This document shows, one piece after another, positions 10,986-23,300 of a stretch of 64,000 nt of DNA. The stretch's first letter is position 1. The number at the start of each line of letters is the position of its first letter. Below the pieces are notes generated by a model, which saw nothing but the letters and a program-made list of their open reading frames with translations, made no database searches and was not told where the DNA came from. The DNA is from Centrapalus pauciflorus (taxonomy: Eukaryota > Streptophyta > Magnoliopsida > Asterales > Asteraceae): contig JAANYP010002035.1 of NCBI GenBank assembly GCA_020465985.1, positions 493,638 to 557,637 of the forward strand, in the 5' to 3' direction. The position numbers and the translations under genes were made by a program.

Positions 10986-11436
10986 AATAGTTAAGTGCAT
11001 AGATGATCCTTTAACAAACCCCAAATTGCAATTTTGGTTCTTTTTTCAAAAAAGTTACGATGTCAGTTTTTAACTATTAAAAAGTTGAAATAAAAGTCAT
11101 TCTAACAGAATCCGTTAAATGTCTCTGTTAAGTCAATGATAATTTCGTCTTTTAAGAATAAAGGACCATTTTTGCAATTATTATTATTATTATTAGAGTA
11201 GATTACAGAAATGGTCCCTATGGTTTACATAAAACTTTAGATACGGTCTCTGTAGTTTCAATTTTGCATAAACGGTCATTATCTTCATTGTTTACTTGCA
11301 AAATTGGTCCCTCTGCTGTTAACTTTAACAATCAAATGATTAAGTTTTTTATAATGACCATTTTACCCTTTTCTTTAATAACATTTTGGTCCTTTAAGTT
11401 TGTAGTTTATTTAAGTTTTGGTCCCTCAAGTAAATT
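10986..11436. repeat. Remnants of GGTCCCTATGGTTT-type repeats
   Basis: Contains GATTACAGAAATGGTCCCTA, ATACGGTCTCTGTAGTTT, AAATTGGTCCCTC and ATTTTGGTCC, a word set seen in plant non-coding transposon remnants. The preceding 200 bases have TTTTTGCAATTA and its partner AATTGCAATTTTGG in inverted order. Boundaries are unclear. Confidence 0.4.
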
Positions 11437-11864
11437 TTTTATTTAACTCTTCTATTATTATTATTTCATATTAATTTAACTTTTTACATATTAATTTATT
11501 TTTTTATTAAGTTTTTTTTATCTTAATATATTTTTTAATTTAAATTACAAACATATTTATTTTTTTATTATAAACAATTGTATCAAAGTAGAATCCATTT
11601 TCTTTTTTAGTTTTTCCGAATGAAAAAAAAAAATACAAACATTTTATATTGTAGTTTTCCAAACCAAAAAACTTTGAACCTTACACTTTTATTAATTTTT
11701 TCAAACGAAAAAAAGTTGCAAACCATTTTTGTTATAAGTTTTTTCATTTTCTAAACGTAAAAAATATGAAAACCAATCCGTTTTTTATTTGCACCAAAAA
11801 TTCAACCCTTTCTGATTATTTGTTTTGGAAAACGAGAAAAATACAAATCATTCTGTTATTAGTT

Positions 11865-14034
11865 TGTGACACCCATGCCAAATTTAACCACAATTACAAT
11901 ACACCCAGGATTAATCACCAACATACAATGACATAATGATCTGAAAGCTTAAATAAAGTGCGGAAACATAAAAATACATAAATAAAATATTACAAATGTT
12001 TCAAACACCCTACTGTGCTACAAGGTTCCAATTCTAAGTCTACATACTCAATTCAATACATAAAAACATCCAAAATATATTACAACATTGTCTCATAGCA
12101 CAATTACCGATTGAGTAGTAGATATCTTCCAAGAACTTCTCAACAACCTAACTAGAAGTTCCGGCAGCAGATTTTCCTTTTCCTGTAAAAATACAACAAC
12201 TGAGGGATAAGCGAATGCTTAGTGAATACACAGATTACGCATTTTATAAATCTTTATGAAGCCCCAAGAGTAACACCGATGACAAACATCGTATACCCTT
12301 TTCGTACACCAAGTACGGAGCAAGAGCCGCAGCTCCTTCGAGCCCAAAGCTCGGCATAAAAACACACCATCTGAGACAAACATACCATCGGGGATGACTT
12401 ACTGCCTACCAGAACCTCGGAGGGATAAGCTCCGGGTCATATAGCGCAGTAACATCGGAGTAATTGATGCGACCCACCGGTCCATCGCTAGATGCACAAC
12501 AAACGAACGGACATGCAACACGTATGAATGTGCATCTAAATCTACGCAAGTTAGTAGAATTCCAAATGATAAATGAAGCAACATGTCTCAGCAGGCAATA
12601 GCTAACATAAAGCAGATATAAACATGTCTCCTCGGAATTTCAACCGGATCCACAAAGTACCCCACTGTGGGTTAAACAACACCACAAGGGACCTGTAAGT
12701 CATTTGTATCAAAATATTGTGTTAATAACTGTTTAATTTCATAAAACTTAATTTTTATAAGTTTTGCATCATTTGATCCCAAATTCGGATCCCACATTAG
12801 TTCGCATCCTATTTCGGACCAACACAATTTCGAATTATAGTCAAATTCGAACCAAAACTAAATTCGAATCCTTATCAAATTCGGATCCCATGTTAAATTC
12901 GAATCACATGCTAAGTTCGAACCACATAAATTCGAATCCCAACTCAAGTTCGAACCTAAATCAATTTCGGACCTTATCCGAATTCGAACCCCATCCGGAT
13001 TCCAACACTTAGAATTTATTTTGTTAACTTTGGATATCTCACTTCGGACCCATCCGAATTCGGATCCATCCGACTTTCAACACTTGATTTATTTTTCTGT
13101 TTTGAATAAATTCGAAGTAAACTAAATTCGAAAAGTGCCAAATTCGAAATTAACATAATTCGAACATATCTGAATTTTTGAACCATTCGAATTTGTTCTT
13201 ACTTTTAATTCATTTTCCAGATTTTAATTCTAAGTCATTTTATACTTATTTCCTGGTATAATATAAATTTTACCAACTTAAAAACACTTCATTCCTATCA
13301 TTTTAACACTGAAATTAACACCTTTATGTACCAATTCAGATCCTATTTAACCAATTTTGTTCATCCTTCGAACATACACACATAACACATACTAAAAATC
13401 CCAAAAATTATATTTATAACTCGTATCAAAAGCTGAAATTTAATATGTAGCTTTATATACACAAGATTTAAACTAATCCACAATAATATCACACATGCAT
13501 CAACATTTGAAACCAAAATCACTGATTCGGTGTTCATCCAAAAACCGAATAAAATGCTTAAAAATCCGAAATTCAAAGGATTCTTACCTCAATTCCTTGG
13601 TTGCAGTGTTAATGAATCCTTCTTGACTACTTGGTTCCAAATTTTCAGCTTCTAAGATTACAATTCGATGATCTCTGATTTGTTTAGAGAGAGATAGAGC
13701 CGAGAGGTGAGAGAGAGAGAGAGAGAGTTTAGTGAGAGAGTGAAATATTCAAAATGAAAGACTTTTAGTCTTTTATCTCTTTATTTCATCACTTTCATCT
13801 TTTGACATATTCAACCCCTCAACTTATCCGGTTCCATAAAATACTGATTATATAAATAAAGAATTCCATCTTTATTTATTATCCTTAATAATTTAATAAT
13901 TATTTCACTTAATAATTAAAATTCTAAATTTCTAAATTTCCATATAATGCAACCAACTTTCATAATTCAACTTGAATTACATTAATTTAAACTAATTAAC
14001 CTCAAATACAATAATTTAATATTAGGATGTTACA
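11865..14034 (-). mobile_element. Solo LTR of a Ty3-type retrotransposon
   Basis: A 2170-bp block reads TGTGACACCC at its left and ATTAGGATGTTACA at its right, i.e. TGTAACATCC...GGGTGTCACA on the minus strand, the TG...CA ends of a plant Ty3 LTR. The 5-mer TAGTT flanks it on both sides (11860-11864, 14035-14039). No internal domain is present, so it arose by LTR-LTR recombination. Its layout parallels the complete LTRs at 41319-43542 (similar length, ACACCCAT near the end, an array of TTCGGATCC/TTCGAACC words), but the sequence differs, so it is another family. Confidence 0.88.
12775..13180. repeat. Degenerate TTCGRAYCC array inside the solo LTR
   Basis: More than 15 variants of AAATTCGAATCC, TTCGGATCC, TTCGAACC and CCGAATTCGG at irregular 15-25 base spacing. 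The open frame through it (12764-13012) is a by-product of the repeat and not a gene. Confidence 0.75.
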
Positions 14035-14833
14035 TAGTTTTTGCAAACGACAAAACTACGAATAATTTTCATTTTCAGTTGCCAAACAAAAAAAATCATT
14101 CTATTTTTCTAGTTTTTCGAATGAAACCATTCCTTTTTATTTTTTTCTTCGAACGAAAAAACTATGAACTATTACGTTTTTTAAGTTTTTCCTAAATACG
14201 AAATAGTGTGTAGTCTTTTTGTTCGGAAAAAACAAAAAAATGGAATGACTTGTATTTTTACGATGGGAAAAAGTTAAAAACATAATGGTTAGAATAATCT
14301 AAAAATCAAAAAAATACGAATCATTCCATTATTTAGTTTTTTTTAATGAAAAACGACAAACCATTTTATCTTTTAGTTTTTCCAAACAAAAAACTTCGAA
14401 CCATTAATTTTTATTAATTTCTTAGTTTTAACTTTTTCATATCGTAAAAAATACAAGACATTCCATTTTTTAGTTTTTCCGAACAAAAATGCTACACACT
14501 ATTTCGTATTTAGAAAAAAAACTTTGAAAACGTAATAGTTCGTAGTTTTTTCTTTCGGAGAAAAAATAAAAGGAAATGGTTTCGTTCGAAAAAATAGAAT
14601 GATTTTTTTTTGTTTGGAAACACTGAAAATCAGAATTATTCGTAGTTTTATTTCGTTTGCAAAAACTAATAACAGAATGATTTGTATTTCTTTTCGTTCT
14701 TCAAAACAAAAAATTAGAATGAGTTGAATTTTTTGGTGAAAAAAAAAAACGGATTGGTTTTCATATTTTTTACGTTTAGAAAATGAAAAAACTTAAAACA
14801 ATATAAATTTTTTGTTTTTTTTTCCATTCGGTG

Positions 14834-15188
14834 GGTGTGTTTAGTTTATGAAAATTTCCATATCACTTTTCAACAAAAATGAAACTTTGTTTACTTAACA
14901 GCAATTTCATAAATTTTCATTTCACTTTTTAAAACACTAGTTTTCATATTCTCTCTTACTTATCTATTTACTACACTATTTTTTTTTGTAATACTCTCTT
15001 TCTCTCTCTTACTTTTCCATCACCTATCCTATTTTTTTTATTTTATAATCACTAATCTTAATTTTTTAAAAACTAAAACTTTATCATCTAAACAAATTTT
15101 CACTTTTCATAAAAACCCTTGTTTTTTTTAAAAACTATAACTTGAAAACTGAAATTGAAAAATGACTAGTTTTTGTTATCTAAACACA
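14834..15188. mobile_element. MITE nested in the large inverted repeat
   Basis: The left end GTGTGTTTAGTTTATGAAAA and right end TTTTTGTTATCTAAACAC are imperfect inverted repeats. It interrupts the arm symmetry of the surrounding inverted repeat, so it inserted later. Words such as TTTTCAAGTTATAG and GAAAACTTGTTTAG recur at 20573-20760. Confidence 0.6.
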
Positions 15189-15517
15189 AATGATTTGTAA
15201 CTTTTTTTGTTTGAAAGAACTAATAAAAGTTTAAGGTTCAAAATTTTTTGGTTTGGAAAACTACAATATAAAATTTTTGTATTTTTTTTCATTCGGAAAA
15301 ACTAAAAAATAAAATGGATTCTACTTTATTACAATTGTTCATAATAAAGAAATAAATAAGTTTGTAATTTAAATTTAAAAATATATTAAAATAAAAAGAA
15401 CTTAATAAACAAATAAATTAATATGTAAAAAGTTAAATTAATAATAACAAATAATAATAATAAAATAAAATGGATTCTATCCGGTTCTCAAGTCTAACAT
15501 GATACCCCATTGATCCC

Positions 15518-15846
<329 letters not shown>

Positions 15847-15865
15847 ATACTCTCTCTCTCTCTCT

Positions 15866-16195
<330 letters not shown>

Positions 16196-16222
<27 letters not shown>
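16196..16222. repeat. (CA)n microsatellite
   Basis: About 13 CA units directly upstream of a foldback element. Confidence 0.95.
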
Positions 16223-16228
16223 TATTTA

Positions 16229-16585
16229 GGTTCAAGTGAGTATCACCTATTATGCAGAGCATCAGTATGTACCATTCGTAAAAATATTTTTTCTAATTTT
16301 TTTTTCCATAAACATGTTTTAATTAACATTACAAATATGATATATAAAATTCACGCACATTCACACATTCAAAGTGTCTGAAATCATGGATCATATAGAT
16401 GTACGTTCACATATATGTAAATTTACGATTACATCATTTCTAAGGAGTTAGGAGATGTGAATATATGTAAAAATTTACATATCTTCTTTATAATGTTAAC
16501 TAAAACATGTTTATAAAAAAAATAATCTTTTTATAAAAGGTTGAACCTTTTGGTGCGATAAATAGTAGTGATACTTTTTCGAACC
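16229..16585. repeat. Foldback MITE, GGTTCGAGAGAGT family (copy D)
   Basis: The left end is GGTTCAAGTGAGTATCACC, then GCAGAGCATCAGTATGTACC; the right end is GAACCTTTTGGTGCGATAAA, then GTGATACTTTTTCGAACC. Internal inverted blocks CATTCACACATTC and GGAGATGTGAATATATG match the other copies. No coding capacity; preceded by a CA microsatellite. Confidence 0.7.
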
Positions 16586-16599
16586 ATATTCAATCTATC

Positions 16600-17035
16600 T
16601 ATCTACATCTTATAATAAAAGAAAATGTTTTTGCCACATGGCGCTCCCTTAGAGTTCCATTTTATTAATTTTCTCGCATTTTTTCCTAAAATAAGATAAC
16701 TCTTAATTTGGTAACACATGTCATTTAATTAATTAAATTAAAATTAATAAATAATCTTTATTATTCTTCTTACCTAAAATAATTTAAAAATATCTTTCGT
16801 GTACAATTAACTTTTTCTAAATATCTAAAAAATAAAAATTTAAAAATACTGATAAAAGAATAAATTTTTATGTATAATCCTTGAAATAAAATAAATAATT
16901 TTATAAGTTATAAATAATAATAATAATAATCTTTTTCTCATATTCGGGAAAATTTTTTTGAATCATTATCATTTTTAAAACATTGAACAATGAAAAATTA
17001 AAAATATAATATAAACATCTATATCTATTTATATA
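16600..17035 (+). mobile_element. 5'-truncated-end Helitron copy in tandem
   Basis: Begins TCTATCTACATCTTATAATA then AAAGAAAATG and GCCACATGGCG, a plant Helitron 5' end. It runs parallel to the next 450 bases with long shared blocks (TTTAATTAATTAAATTAAAA, AATAATCTTTATTATTCTT, TTTTTATGTATAATCCTTGA). It lacks the 3' stem-loop and CTAG and is followed directly by a complete copy. Confidence 0.65.
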
Positions 17036-17667
17036 TCTATATCTACATCTTATAATAAAAGAAAATAGCTCTTGCCACATGACGCAACTTTAAAGCTCCA
17101 ATTTATTGATTTTTCCATATATTTTTCAAAAATAAAATAACCTTTATTTTGACAATGCATGCCATTTAATTAATTAAATTAAAATTAATAAATAATCTTT
17201 ATTATTCTTTTTACCTAAAATAATTCATAAATATCTTTTGTAATACACTTTAACTTTTTTTTTTTTAAATATCAAGAAACTAAAAAAAACTATACTGATA
17301 ATAGAATAAATTTTTATGTCTAATCCTTGAGATAAGATAAATAATTTTATAAGTTAGAATTTAAAATTTTAAGAAAATAATAATCTTCTTTTCATACTCG
17401 AAAATAAAATAAATTATATCCAAACTTATAAAAGTATAAGAAATTATTATCGATTTGAAAATCTTGAACAATGACAAAATTAAAAATATAATATAAACAA
17501 TATATAAAAAGTAATTAGTATTCATACATAACTAAAGTAAAGGATGAAAAATATTATTTGACAAACCTGACTTTAATACTTGAAAACATAAAATAAATTA
17601 TAATAATAATTTATTATTATTATTATTTTTAAAATCTAACCCATGTAATACATGAGTAATATACTAG
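17036..17667 (+). mobile_element. Non-autonomous Helitron, complete ends
   Basis: Starts TCTATATCTACATCTTATAA then TAAAAGAAAATAGC, preceded by A; ends with the stem-loop CCCATGTAATACATGAG and TAATATACTAG, followed by T. These are the TC...CTAG ends and A/T insertion site of Helitrons. It is 632 bp, AT-rich, and has no helicase. Confidence 0.78.
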
Positions 17668-17707
17668 TATACATGTAAAGTAAAAACAATAGTATATATA
17701 TAAGGGA

Positions 17708-18258
17708 AAATGACATCAAATAGCTCTAAACTTTCGACTTTTTACTCATTTATGTGGTGAACTTTTTTTTGTGCACATTTGGTAGTCAAAGTTTCAAAAT
17801 TGTTCCAATTTGATAGTTGGCGAATCTGTTAAACCGGTTGCTTCCGGTTTTAATGCCTACGTGGACAATTTTTTAATGACATGACTACCCGTTTTATATT
17901 ATACCCGGTTTTATATATGTAGCAACCCGTTTTTTAAAATCACCCGGTTTTATCACCCGGTTATAAACCCGGTTCTTACAAGTTGGATCAATCATATGAA
18001 AAATGAACCGAGTTTATAACCGGGTGATTTTAAAAAATGGGTTGACACATAGATAAAACCGTGTATAATATAAAAACGGGTAGCCACGTCATTAAAAAAT
18101 TGTCCACATAGGCATCGAAACCGAAAGCAACCGGTTAACAGGTACGCCAACAACTAAATTGGAACAATTTTAGAACTTTGACTACCAAATGTGCACAAAA
18201 AAAAGTTCAATACATAAATATGTACAAAGTCGAAAGTTCAAAGCTATTTGAGGTCATT
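17708..18258. mobile_element. Mutator-like long foldback element
   Basis: Inverted arms of roughly 250 bases start AAATGACATCAAATAGCTCT and end AGCTATTTGAGGTCATT. Shared blocks include ACTTTCGACTTT, TTTGGTAGTCAAAGTTT and AACCGGTTGCTT. The flanks TATAAGGGA and TATAAAGAA agree at 7 of 9, consistent with an aged 9-bp duplication. No genes. Related to 5745-6055 and 21108-21483. Confidence 0.7.
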
Positions 18259-18703
18259 TATAAAGAAACAACAACATTAGGCGCGTGAAACAACAACCAA
18301 AGGAAGATGGGGGGAATTTTGGGATGGTCCCCCTTTCTCTCTCTATCTCTAGAAGTAGAAAGGCTGTGTGATAGAGAGAATATATAGATAGGTTAGTGAG
18401 TGAGGGTGCGCATATTAGCTAGCATGGCTAAAATAAGAACGAAAATGATTAGGTGTAGGTTAAGGAGGGTGGCGCTTTTTAATGTGGATTTACGAATGAT
18501 AATGACCAACAACACAATTTGCATGCCAGGAACAATTTGCATGCCTCTGCTCCATCGACAACTACCCTACCTGTGTTTTTATTTTCATTTTTCTTTATAT
18601 GTTTAATATTAATTAAATAATCTTCTTTTTTTTTTTCTATCCATCATTTTATATTTTTAACTACAGCTGATTTGTACATAACAAATTTTGTTATACATAA
18701 TAA
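18259..18703. other. Unassigned segment, less AT-rich
   Basis: 18270-18560 has more G and C than its surroundings, with CT and GATAGAGAG runs. A 68-codon plus-strand frame (18400-18606) has no domain and no similarity I recognise. It could be a transcript fragment or repeat interior. Confidence 0.3.
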
Positions 18704-18715
18704 TTTTATATAAAG

Positions 18716-19008
18716 TTAAATATCATTTTGACCATTTAACTATTAAATTTGTTTCATTTAGCCACTAAACGTTAGTTTAGTGTCCTATTTTGAAGAAAAT
18801 GAATAAAACTAATGGCTAAATCGGTAAAAATTATGATAATTTAGTGGTTAAATCGGGATAATTTTCAGTGGTAAATCGATAAAAAGAAAGTTTAGGGGCC
18901 AAATATATATACAAAAATATAGTTCAGTGGCTAAATCCGGACAAAAAATAGTTTAGTGACTAAATAAAAAAAATCTGAAAGTTGGATGGTCAAAATAACA
19001 CTTAACAC
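18716..19008. mobile_element. Short foldback element
   Basis: Left end TTAAATATCATTTTGACCA and right end TGGTCAAAATAACACTTAACAC are inverted repeats, with further inverted pairs (TTAGCCACTAAAC, AGTTTAGTGACTAAA). The 12-mer TTTTATATAAAG flanks it at 18704-18715 and 19009-19020, longer than the usual 9 bp, partly by chance. No genes. Confidence 0.65.
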
Positions 19009-19446
19009 TTTTATATAAAGTGAATAATTTACATTTTTACTAATATTTTTATCATCATTAATTTTATTCCTAAAAGTAAGATTAGAATAGTCATTTTTTA
19101 TGAATTTGTTTATTTATGATAAGTTTTTGTTTTGTACGAATCACTTTCATTATAATACCTTTAATGGTATGTTTATTTAAAAACAATTTCTAAACTATAA
19201 TGGACATGTATGTTTGTTTATAATATCTAAAAATTACGATAGTTAAGATTTAGGATTTTTTAAAATATCTCAAATCATTAACCTAATTTGTTCTATATAT
19301 TTTTTTCACATACTTTACTTTAATTAAGTTATGACTTAAAAGGACCATATTAATTTCCCGACGGAAACAAAGATGAGAAATGATCAAATGAGAGTAAGAT
19401 CAAGATGTACAATTAAAACATTGTTACTTCTCAATTAACACCAAAT

Positions 19447-19766
19447 GGGCGTTTGGTTTACAGAGCATGGAATTTGATGGAATTAGAATGAAAATTGCAT
19501 TTCGATGTGGTGTTTGGCAGTAAAAATGAATGGAATGAAGATTCTTTTTTTTCCTAAAAAAACACAACTTTTGAAAGAATCTATTTTCTTTGGGTTAGTG
19601 CCATGGAATTTAAATTCCATTCCAAAGATTTTAACAGTTCTAAAACCAAATCCTAGACTTCATCTTCACCAACCTCCATTTCTATTCCGACGGATTTCAT
19701 TCCTTCCAGAATTCTATTCCTTGACCGATTCGATTACAGGAATAAACATTCTACGACCCAAACGCC
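19447..19766. mobile_element. Tourist/hAT-like MITE
   Basis: Left end GGGCGTTTGGTTTACAG, right end CTACGACCCAAACGCC. The interior carries TGGAATGAAGATTC, TTTAAATTCCATTCC and similar words, the same set as 27331-27658. The 121-codon frame through it (19505-19870) is not a gene. No target duplication found. Confidence 0.55.
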
Positions 19767-19869
19767 GTCTAAGTTTCTTTTTTCAACTGAATTGTAATAA
19801 TAAAAATAGTTGGTTTCATAATAAAAAGTTGATTGCTATGATAAGTAATTTATTTTGTATGAAAATATA

Positions 19870-20472
19870 ATCATACAATGTTGATGTGGCATGTGGGGTT
19901 AGTTTCTTTTTTTCTTTTTTTTTTTTTGTTTACACAAATCCCAATCATTCCATGCAGAGTGCAATCTTCTCCCAGTACCCAAATGAATCCACTGTTGTCT
20001 GCTCCTTTCTAACTCTCATGGGACCCACCACCCTCTCCTACCAATCACTATCCGACACGTGGAACCACCACCAAACGGCCTGTTTTTACTCCCGGAGCCG
20101 CCTTACTCCGGCCGTACCATCATCACTTTCACAATTCGTTGTTCGTCGACTCCTTGGCGTCGTACTTAATTAGCTAGGGGCATCAATCGTCTGGCACAGC
20201 ACCACACATACGATAGGGTGTGGACCATCGTATTCAACCACAGATTCTGTGAATCGGATCTTCCCCCATGTTGTGTGAAAATCTACGGAGCAGATTAACG
20301 GAAGGGGGTAAAGTTGCTAATGGTAGCTCCTGATGACGTGGCAAAAGGTGAGTGGTGGGATCATTGGTAAAGGTGAGGTCGGCGGGGAGGTCAGAATGGT
20401 TGGGTCACGCGGTTCCGACTTCGGAGGATTATACGATTGATTTCTCTCTCTCTCTCTCTCTCTCATCCTGAT
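19870..20472. promoter_or_regulatory. GC-richer region with ACGT-core motifs
   Basis: Unlike its surroundings, 19960-20450 is moderately GC-rich and free of known repeats. It has GACACGTGGAACC (about 20055) and GATGACGTGGCAA (about 20333), both G-box/ABRE-type cores, and ends in a (CT)n run at 20446-20464 like a plant 5' leader. The 95-codon frame at 19886-20173 shows no domain. It may be a promoter whose gene is missing or unrecognised. Confidence 0.35.
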
Positions 20473-20572
20473 TTTGTGAGGACCACATGCAAACAATTTC
20501 GTTTCTTTCCTATGTGCCTATATTTGTAATTGTGTGTGTGTATATATATATTTTTTGGAAAAACTAAGTTCC

Positions 20573-20760
20573 ATTTGGTTAATGAAAACTAGTTATTTTT
20601 TTAATTTCAGTTTTCAAGTTATAGTTTTCAGAAAAAAAAAAACAAGGATTACTATAAAAAATGAAAACTTGTTTAGATAATAAAGTTTTAGTTTAAAAAA
20701 AAAATAAGATGAGTGTTTATAAAATAAGAAAAATAGGATATGTGATCGAAAGAAAATTTT
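20573..20760. repeat. Fragment of the 14834-15188 MITE family
   Basis: Shares TTTCAGTTTTCAAGTTATAG, AAAACTTGTTTAGATAATAAA and related words with the MITE at 14834-15188, in inverted orientation. Confidence 0.55.
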
Positions 20761-21107
20761 TGGGCTTTATTTTTAATTGTTTACATCCTTTCATTTTTTT
20801 TTTATTTAAAACTATATATTTGACTTATTTAACATGTCATCTACTGGTAATTGTTACATGGATTTAAAAAAAAAATCCAGTGAGCTCTGATGTTAGCTGC
20901 ACCTTATCACCTCCACAAGCCGAAGGATCCACCGTGCCACCAACATCGCTCCACCTCTTCTAGGCAAAGGCTCCATCGGACCACCTAATCCCGCTTTCGA
21001 TTTTGGATATGTTTATTTAAATACAACGTTCGTTGATTCATTATTATTGGTAATCTATTTTAAATATAATAAAGGTTTATATTACTTTAACTTATAATAT
21101 AAGATAA
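20761..21107. other. Intergenic DNA, no gene seen
   Basis: Mixed sequence with a short GC-richer part (20890-20990, CCACCGTGCCACCAACATCG) that has no open frame of note. Confidence 0.4.
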
Positions 21108-21483
21108 GGGATAATGACATCAAATAGTTATACTTTTGAATTTGGATACATTTATGTAGTGTACTTTTTAGTACACATTTATATAGTCTACTTTTCAAAG
21201 CATTTCAATTAGACAATAGGATGACCGATAAACTAGGTTACTATACTTAGTCAAACTTTTTTTTTTTGTGCAAATTTATGTAGTGTATTTTTTCTTTTGT
21301 ATACATTATAGTCAAATATTTAAAAGCGTTTTAATTAGTTAGTTGAGTGACCTGTTATTTCCTGTTATCAGGTCACTTAGTTATCTAATCGAAATATTTT
21401 TAAAAGTCTAGTACACCAACGTGCAGAAAAAAAGCACACTACATAAATGTGTTCAGACTTAAAAAGTAGATAACTATGTGGTG
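21108..21483. repeat. Foldback element, ACATCAAATAG family
   Basis: Left end GGGATAATGACATCAAATAG; internal inverted pair GCATTTCAATTAGACAA and TTATCTAATCGAAATATTT; right part ACTACATAAATGTGTTCAGAC. Same plan as 5745-6055 and 17708-18258. No genes. Confidence 0.6.
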
Positions 21484-21567
21484 TGAAAGGTTAATAAGTG
21501 TCCAACCAATATATTTACCCTTTTTTTTTTTCCTATTATAGAATTATGTATCTTTAAGATGTAACTA

Positions 21568-21963
21568 TGGGGTTGGGTTTTGGTAAGAACCTTTTAATTC
21601 GGTAAGAACCATTTCAAAATACACAAATTTGTAAATCACATGCACAAATTTAAAATTAAATTTATAAGTTGAAAACCATTATTGGTCTTCAATATTAATA
21701 AATATCATAATCTAACATTAAAATTACTTTTAAAATTTAAATTCAATAACACTAAATGCATAAATTTGAACACTAAATACACAAATTTTGTTAGATGCAA
21801 AAATTCGTATATAAAGTCAATAAATTTATCGTTGAATACGTAAATGTTTACATTAAATGTATAAATTTTGGTATCAAATGCATAATTTTATACATTAAAT
21901 ACACAAATTTTAAAGTGGTTCTCACGGAATTAAAAGATTTTACTGAAAAGTGAAAACCAACCA
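21568..21963. mobile_element. MITE with GGTAAGAACC ends
   Basis: Left end GGGGTTGGGTTTTGGTAAGA then ACCTTTTAATTCGGTAAGAA; right end GTGGTTCTCACGGAATTAAA then AGTGAAAACCAACC, an inverted repeat of about 50 bases. The interior is made of ACACAAATTT/CATAAATTTG words. No coding capacity. Confidence 0.65.
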
Positions 21964-23213
21964 TATATACACACACTCAAAAGAAGTAGGAACCGAACTT
22001 CCATTTAAAGTGTTTAAGCAACTAACAATAACTACAAACATCAATAATTGCAAGTTTCTTTTGAATATTTTCTAAGTATAGAAATTCAAAATTGGGGTGT
22101 TGTTGGTGTAGATTTTTGCCACTCTTAGAACATGTTCACATCATTTGAGAAATGTTGATCTTCAAAAGATTTGATAGTCAATTATACAATAAAGTTTTGA
22201 TCCTTAATTGATTATCTCTTTTGCCTTCATCTATTCTATAATAACAAATAAATGATTTTTGTTCTAAAAACACACATATTAGGTGTATGCAAACCTCTTT
22301 TTAATTCCAAATTAAACAAATAAATTTTTTAATATAACAAAAAAAAGTCAGATTCAATGTACAAAATATTAATGTCAGCTGCACTGTTATATTATGTCAA
22401 TGATACATGATACACTTCTAAAAAAGTTCAAATAACATCTTTATTTGGCACCTAAGATTTTTTTATTTTGACAATCTAAAATTATAAAAAAACAAAAAAA
22501 ATAATATATTTGTCTTGTCAACAAGCAACAAAAAAAATTCGAAAGATGATAAAATGTTAGAATAAAAATATATCAAATTACCAATTAAAAAAATAAAATT
22601 AAACATGAATGCAATTAAGCTGAAACTAACAAAAAATAATAATAATAATAAGTTTTTATGTTCAAATTGAATTTTAGACAAAAATGTATAATAAAGGTTT
22701 GTTATTCATATTGTACACCTTATTTTTATAGCTAAACGTCAGTGGCCCATAATATTCATATCACAACTCCTAGTGAATGGTCTAGTAAGTGTATAAAATC
22801 CTCCAAAATATATTGGCGCGTATGCCCTAACTCAAAAGAAATAGAATACTTATTGAATTAGACTAACACGGATGAACGTGACAGTCTCTTCTAGTATCGT
22901 TTGTATCTCTATACTCAACCTAAGTACGTAAGATGATGCAATTAATTTCAAAAACTGGTGAGTATACGAGTAATTAAAACAACTGTAATTAGCTTTTGAA
23001 ATCTCACGTAACAAGTTAGCACATACATACAACATAACAACATTGTACAAAATGTCCTCTGCTATCGGAGCAATGCCCTGGGCCTCATCGAGAGAAACCT
23101 GAATAAGACTGATGAGTAACACTGAACACGAGTCGAGGACCTCTAGGTTGAAAAGATCCTACAGGCCTCTCTATACAACTAAACAACCGGTGGCGGTTAT
23201 CATGCTTAGGTCA
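21964..23213. other. Intergenic DNA with unassigned coding-like stretch
   Basis: Mostly AT-rich. On the minus strand 22850-23180 is less AT-rich and encodes a frame with SLIQVSLDEAQGIAPIAED and IEIQTILEETVTFIRVSL. It has stops on both sides, no domain I recognise and no supporting exon structure. It could be a decayed gene fragment or chance. Confidence 0.3.
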
Positions 23214-23300
23214 TGTTTGTTTACCTCTTAATGGAATCATTAAGAGGTTATTTTACCTTCGAATGACTTCTAAATGATTCCATTAAGAAATAAACAAACA
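23214..23300. mobile_element. Tourist-like mini-MITE (copy 1 of 4)
   Basis: An 87-base hairpin: TGTTTGTTTACCTCTTAATG and GGAATCATTAAGAGG inverted against GATTCCATTAAGAAATAAAC and AAACA. TTA occurs just outside on both sides (GCTTAGG and CTGTTAA). The four copies in the window share the core TTAATGGAATCATTAAGA. Confidence 0.75.

Larger units (their letters stand above)
11440..15482. repeat. Large inverted repeat split by nested insertions
   Basis: The left arm (about 11440-11750) and right arm (about 15190-15482, inverted) share long blocks at roughly 90% by eye, such as AAAGTAGAATCCATTTT, GTAGTTTTCCAAACCAAAAA and TTTTTCCGAATGAAAAAAA. The centre is filled with many divergent copies of TTTAGTTTTTCCGAACAAAAA-like words in both orientations. 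A solo LTR (11865-14034) and a MITE (14834-15188) sit inside, so the original element was about 1.5 kb. No open frames. TIR/foldback transposon-like, class unassigned. Confidence 0.65.
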
